From: Pseudomonadota bacterium
GTDB lineage: Bacteria; Pseudomonadota; Alphaproteobacteria; Rhizobiales; Kaistiaceae
Direction: 5' to 3'
DNA length: 8,614 nucleotides
Assembly (NCBI GenBank): GCA_023433185.1
Contig: JAEZEN010000581.1
Coordinates: forward strand, 1 to 8,614
Shown here: piece after piece, positions 6,835-8,614 of the stretch
Position numbering within the stretch: the stretch's first letter is position 1
Layout of the letters: each line of letters starts with the position of its first letter
Notes under the pieces: model-generated
The model's database searches: none
The model's input: only the letters and a program-made list of their open reading frames with translations
What the model was told of the DNA's origin: nothing
Translations under genes and position numbers: made by a program

Positions 6835-7797
6835 CTAGCCTCCGAGCAGCGCCCGCGCCGCGCCCTCGTCGGTGATCAAGGTGTTGCACCCGATGCGGCG
6901 GATCGCGGCACGGATCGCGGTGGCACGGTGGGCCCCGCCGGTGGCGATCTGCACATGGCCGGCATCGCGGACGGCAGCGAGTTCGACGCTCATCACGACC
7001 CGGTTCAGCGCGTGCGGCACGCTCGCGCCCTCGGTGTCGATGAAGTTGGACAGCACGTCGGCGACCGCGCCGAGGTCTACCAGTTCGCGGAGCTGAGCGG
7101 GTTCGATCATTCCGGCGGCGAGGGAGGTGGCGCGGGGGCCGATGTCGCCGACGCTGACCACGGCGAGATCGAGTCCGGCGGCCATGGCGAAGAGGCGGTC
7201 GAGGCCGCATTTCTCGACCAGCCGGCGCTTGGTCTCCTCGGAGTCGACGATGGCCGGGGCGACCATGAGGTAGCAGTCGGCCCCGAAGCGGCTGGCGAGC
7301 CGCCAGGAGAATTCGAGCGGGTTGCCGGCCCGCGCCTCGACGATGCCGCCCAGCAGCGAGACGACGCGGACGCCGTCATGACGCGACGGGCGGAGCGCCG
7401 GCAGCGACGCCGTCAGCGTCCGCCCCCAGCCGACGCCGATGGTCATGCCGTCGGCGATGGTCTCGGAGAGGAACTGGCCGAGCGCCAGCCCGACGGCCTT
7501 CGCCGGTTCGCCGTCGACGACCGGCACGACGATCGCCTCGTCGAGCCCGAAGGCGGTCTCGAGGCGGGCCGCGAGGTCGACGGACGCGGCCTCGGCGGCA
7601 TTGATCCAGATCTGGACGTCGCCGCGCTCGACCGCCTCGGCAAGGATGCGGATGACCGTGCCGCGGCTCACGCCGAGGCGCTCGGAGACCTCCCTCTGGG
7701 TGAGGCCCTGGTTGTAGTAGAGCCAGGCGGCGCGGACGCGGAGCCCGGCATCGTCCGATGCGGGGGGTGCCCCGCCGCTCCGCCTGAGCCGCGCCAT
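6835..7797 (-). CDS. SorC/DeoR-family sugar-binding transcriptional regulator
   Basis: A 320-residue DNA-binding regulator of the SorC family, which typically represses or activates carbohydrate-catabolism genes and responds to a phosphorylated sugar or polyol. An N-terminal helix-turn-helix lies at about 32-52 (LTQREVSERLGVSRGTVIR), preceded by the family's usual 'R..AAWLYYNQGLTQ' lead-in. Residues from about 65 to the end form the effector domain, with GVGWGRTL, a 'LLGGIVEARAGNP' stretch, the 'APAIVDSEETKRRL' segment and 'VSVGDIG' in family order. Length is normal for the family. The start at 7797 follows the stop of the E1 beta gene by 13 bases, with a GAGG overlapping that stop (7812-7809) as a probable ribosome site, so the two are almost certainly co-transcribed and the regulator probably controls that unit. 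The effector cannot be named. It converges on the flavoenzyme gene with a 43-base gap lacking a clear terminator. Confidence 0.92.
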   Translation of the reverse strand: MARLRRSGGAPPASDDAGLRVRAAWLYYNQGLTQREVSERLGVSRGTVIRILAEAVERGDVQIWINAAEAASVDLAARLETAFGLDEAIVVPVVDGEPAKAVGLALGQFLSETIADGMTIGVGWGRTLTASLPALRPSRHDGVRVVSLLGGIVEARAGNPLEFSWRLASRFGADCYLMVAPAIVDSEETKRRLVEKCGLDRLFAMAAGLDLAVVSVGDIGPRATSLAAGMIEPAQLRELVDLGAVADVLSNFIDTEGASVPHALNRVVMSVELAAVRDAGHVQIATGGAHRATAIRAAIRRIGCNTLITDEGAARALLGG

Positions 7798-7810
7798 CGC
7801 CGCCCGCGCC

Positions 7811-8614
7811 TCAGAGCCCGAGGCGGGCGAGGGCGCCGTCGTCCCAGTCGCAGACGCCGCGGCGGTTGTAGCCGGGCTCGGCGAGCAGTTCGCCGCGGAT
7901 CACGTCGACGATGTCGTGGGCCTGGGGGAAGTAGGTCGACTCCATGTCGGCGCCGGGGACGATCCAGTTGGGCGAGCCGAGCACCCGCGGCGCTGCCTTG
8001 AGGTCGGCGAAAGCGAAGCGGGCGACATTGGCGGCGAGCGTCTGGAGGAACGAGCCGCGCTCGCTCGCCTCCGAGACGAGGAGGAGGCGCCCGGTCTTCT
8101 TCACCGAGGCCAGCAGCGGCGCGTAGTCGAAGGGGACGAGGGAGCGCGCGTCGACGATCTCGACCGACAGGCCGCGCTCGCGCTCGACCTCGTCCGCCGC
8201 CGCGACCGCTGCGTAGAGCGAGGGGCCGACCGTGAGCACCGTCACGTCGCTGCCCTCGCGCTTCACGTCGGGCACGCCGATCGGCACGCGGTAGTAGTCG
8301 GCCGGCACGCCGTCGGGCCGGAACAGCTCGGTGGTGTCGTTGAGGCGCTGGCTCTCGAAGAAGACGACGGGATCCTCGGAGGCGAGGGCCGAGGCCATCA
8401 GGCCCTTCGCGTCGTAGGGGGTGGCCGGGTAGACGACCTTGAGGCCGGGAATAAGGGCGACGAGGCCGGTCCAGTCCTGGGAGTGCTGGGCGCCGTACTT
8501 GCTGCCGATCGACGAGCGGAGCACGACCGGGAGCCTGAGCGCCCCGGCCGACATCGACTGCCACTTGGCGAGCTGCTTGAAGATCTCGTCGCCGGCCCGG
8601 CCGATGATCTCGGT
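7811..8614 (-). CDS. 2-oxoacid dehydrogenase complex E1 component, beta subunit (N-terminus cut off)
   Basis: Beta subunit of a thiamine-diphosphate-dependent E1 enzyme (pyruvate/branched-chain/acetoin dehydrogenase superfamily), which decarboxylates a 2-oxo acid or cleaves an acyloin together with an alpha subunit. The frame is open to the window edge; 267 residues are visible of a usual 320-340. The ATG at 8554 is internal, because coding continues upstream of it (EIIGRAGDEIFKQLAKWQS). The visible N-terminal part is the end of the pyrimidine-binding domain with the hallmark AQHSQDW and PGLKVVYPATPYDAKGL, then VVFFES. The transketolase C-terminal domain follows (DVTVLTVGPSLYAA, VEIVDARSLVPFD, KKTGRLLLVSEA). 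The catalytic Glu of the family would lie outside the window. The last about 20 residues (PGYNRRGVCDWDD onward) are an unusual tail. The alpha subunit and E2 would be expected to the right of position 8614. Substrate specificity cannot be read; the linked SorC-type regulator hints at sugar- or polyol-derived substrates. Confidence 0.92.
   Translation of the reverse strand, partial: TEIIGRAGDEIFKQLAKWQSMSAGALRLPVVLRSSIGSKYGAQHSQDWTGLVALIPGLKVVYPATPYDAKGLMASALASEDPVVFFESQRLNDTTELFRPDGVPADYYRVPIGVPDVKREGSDVTVLTVGPSLYAAVAAADEVERERGLSVEIVDARSLVPFDYAPLLASVKKTGRLLLVSEASERGSFLQTLAANVARFAFADLKAAPRVLGSPNWIVPGADMESTYFPQAHDIVDVIRGELLAEPGYNRRGVCDWDDGALARLGL

Noticed and set aside
6928..8001. A 357-codon plus-strand frame over the regulator and the E1 gene
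   Set aside because: Antisense shadow that spans two real minus-strand genes; low-complexity acidic and arginine-rich translation without family features.

Overview
The window reads as chromosomal DNA of a high-GC alphaproteobacterium, most likely of the Rhizobiales/Hyphomicrobiales type. This is an inference from gene content (a betaine-type ABC importer with a double-length permease, a dimethylglycine-dehydrogenase-like flavoenzyme, and a SorC regulator behind a ketoacid dehydrogenase E1 beta gene) and from strong G/C preference at third codon positions. No taxonomic marker gene is present. No RNA gene, CRISPR array, insertion sequence or phage gene was seen.

Layout. Positions 1-840 (+) hold the 3' part of an ATP-binding subunit of a glycine betaine/proline (ProV/OpuAA) type importer. 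Positions 857-2028 (-) hold two overlapping unfamiliar genes: a small two-helix membrane protein, then a 250-residue soluble protein. They point against their neighbours and are visibly less GC-rich. From about 2029 to 2216 lies a divergent regulatory region with a plausible sigma-70 promoter facing right. Positions 2217-4258 (+) hold the matching permease, a tandem fusion of two ProW-like halves. Its reading frame is broken by one missing base near 3876, just before the second ATPase-contact loop. Positions 4353-6791 (+) hold an 812-residue FAD- and folate-dependent enzyme of the dimethylglycine/sarcosine dehydrogenase family. On the other strand, 7811-8614 (running off the window) encodes the beta subunit of a thiamine-diphosphate 2-oxoacid dehydrogenase (E1), followed 13 bases later by a SorC/DeoR-type regulator (6835-7797) that converges on the flavoenzyme gene.

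How the parts fit. The transporter plus the flavoenzyme suggest uptake of a methylated amine such as glycine betaine or dimethylglycine, then oxidative demethylation with one-carbon units passed to tetrahydrofolate. No periplasmic binding protein is present, so it must lie left of position 1 or elsewhere. The E1/regulator pair is a separate unit whose substrate cannot be read from this window. The two points that most deserve checking are the permease frameshift, which decides whether the importer works, and the two-gene reverse cassette that separates ATPase from permease. I do not see firm evidence of a wholly new system; the cassette is the best candidate for something undescribed.
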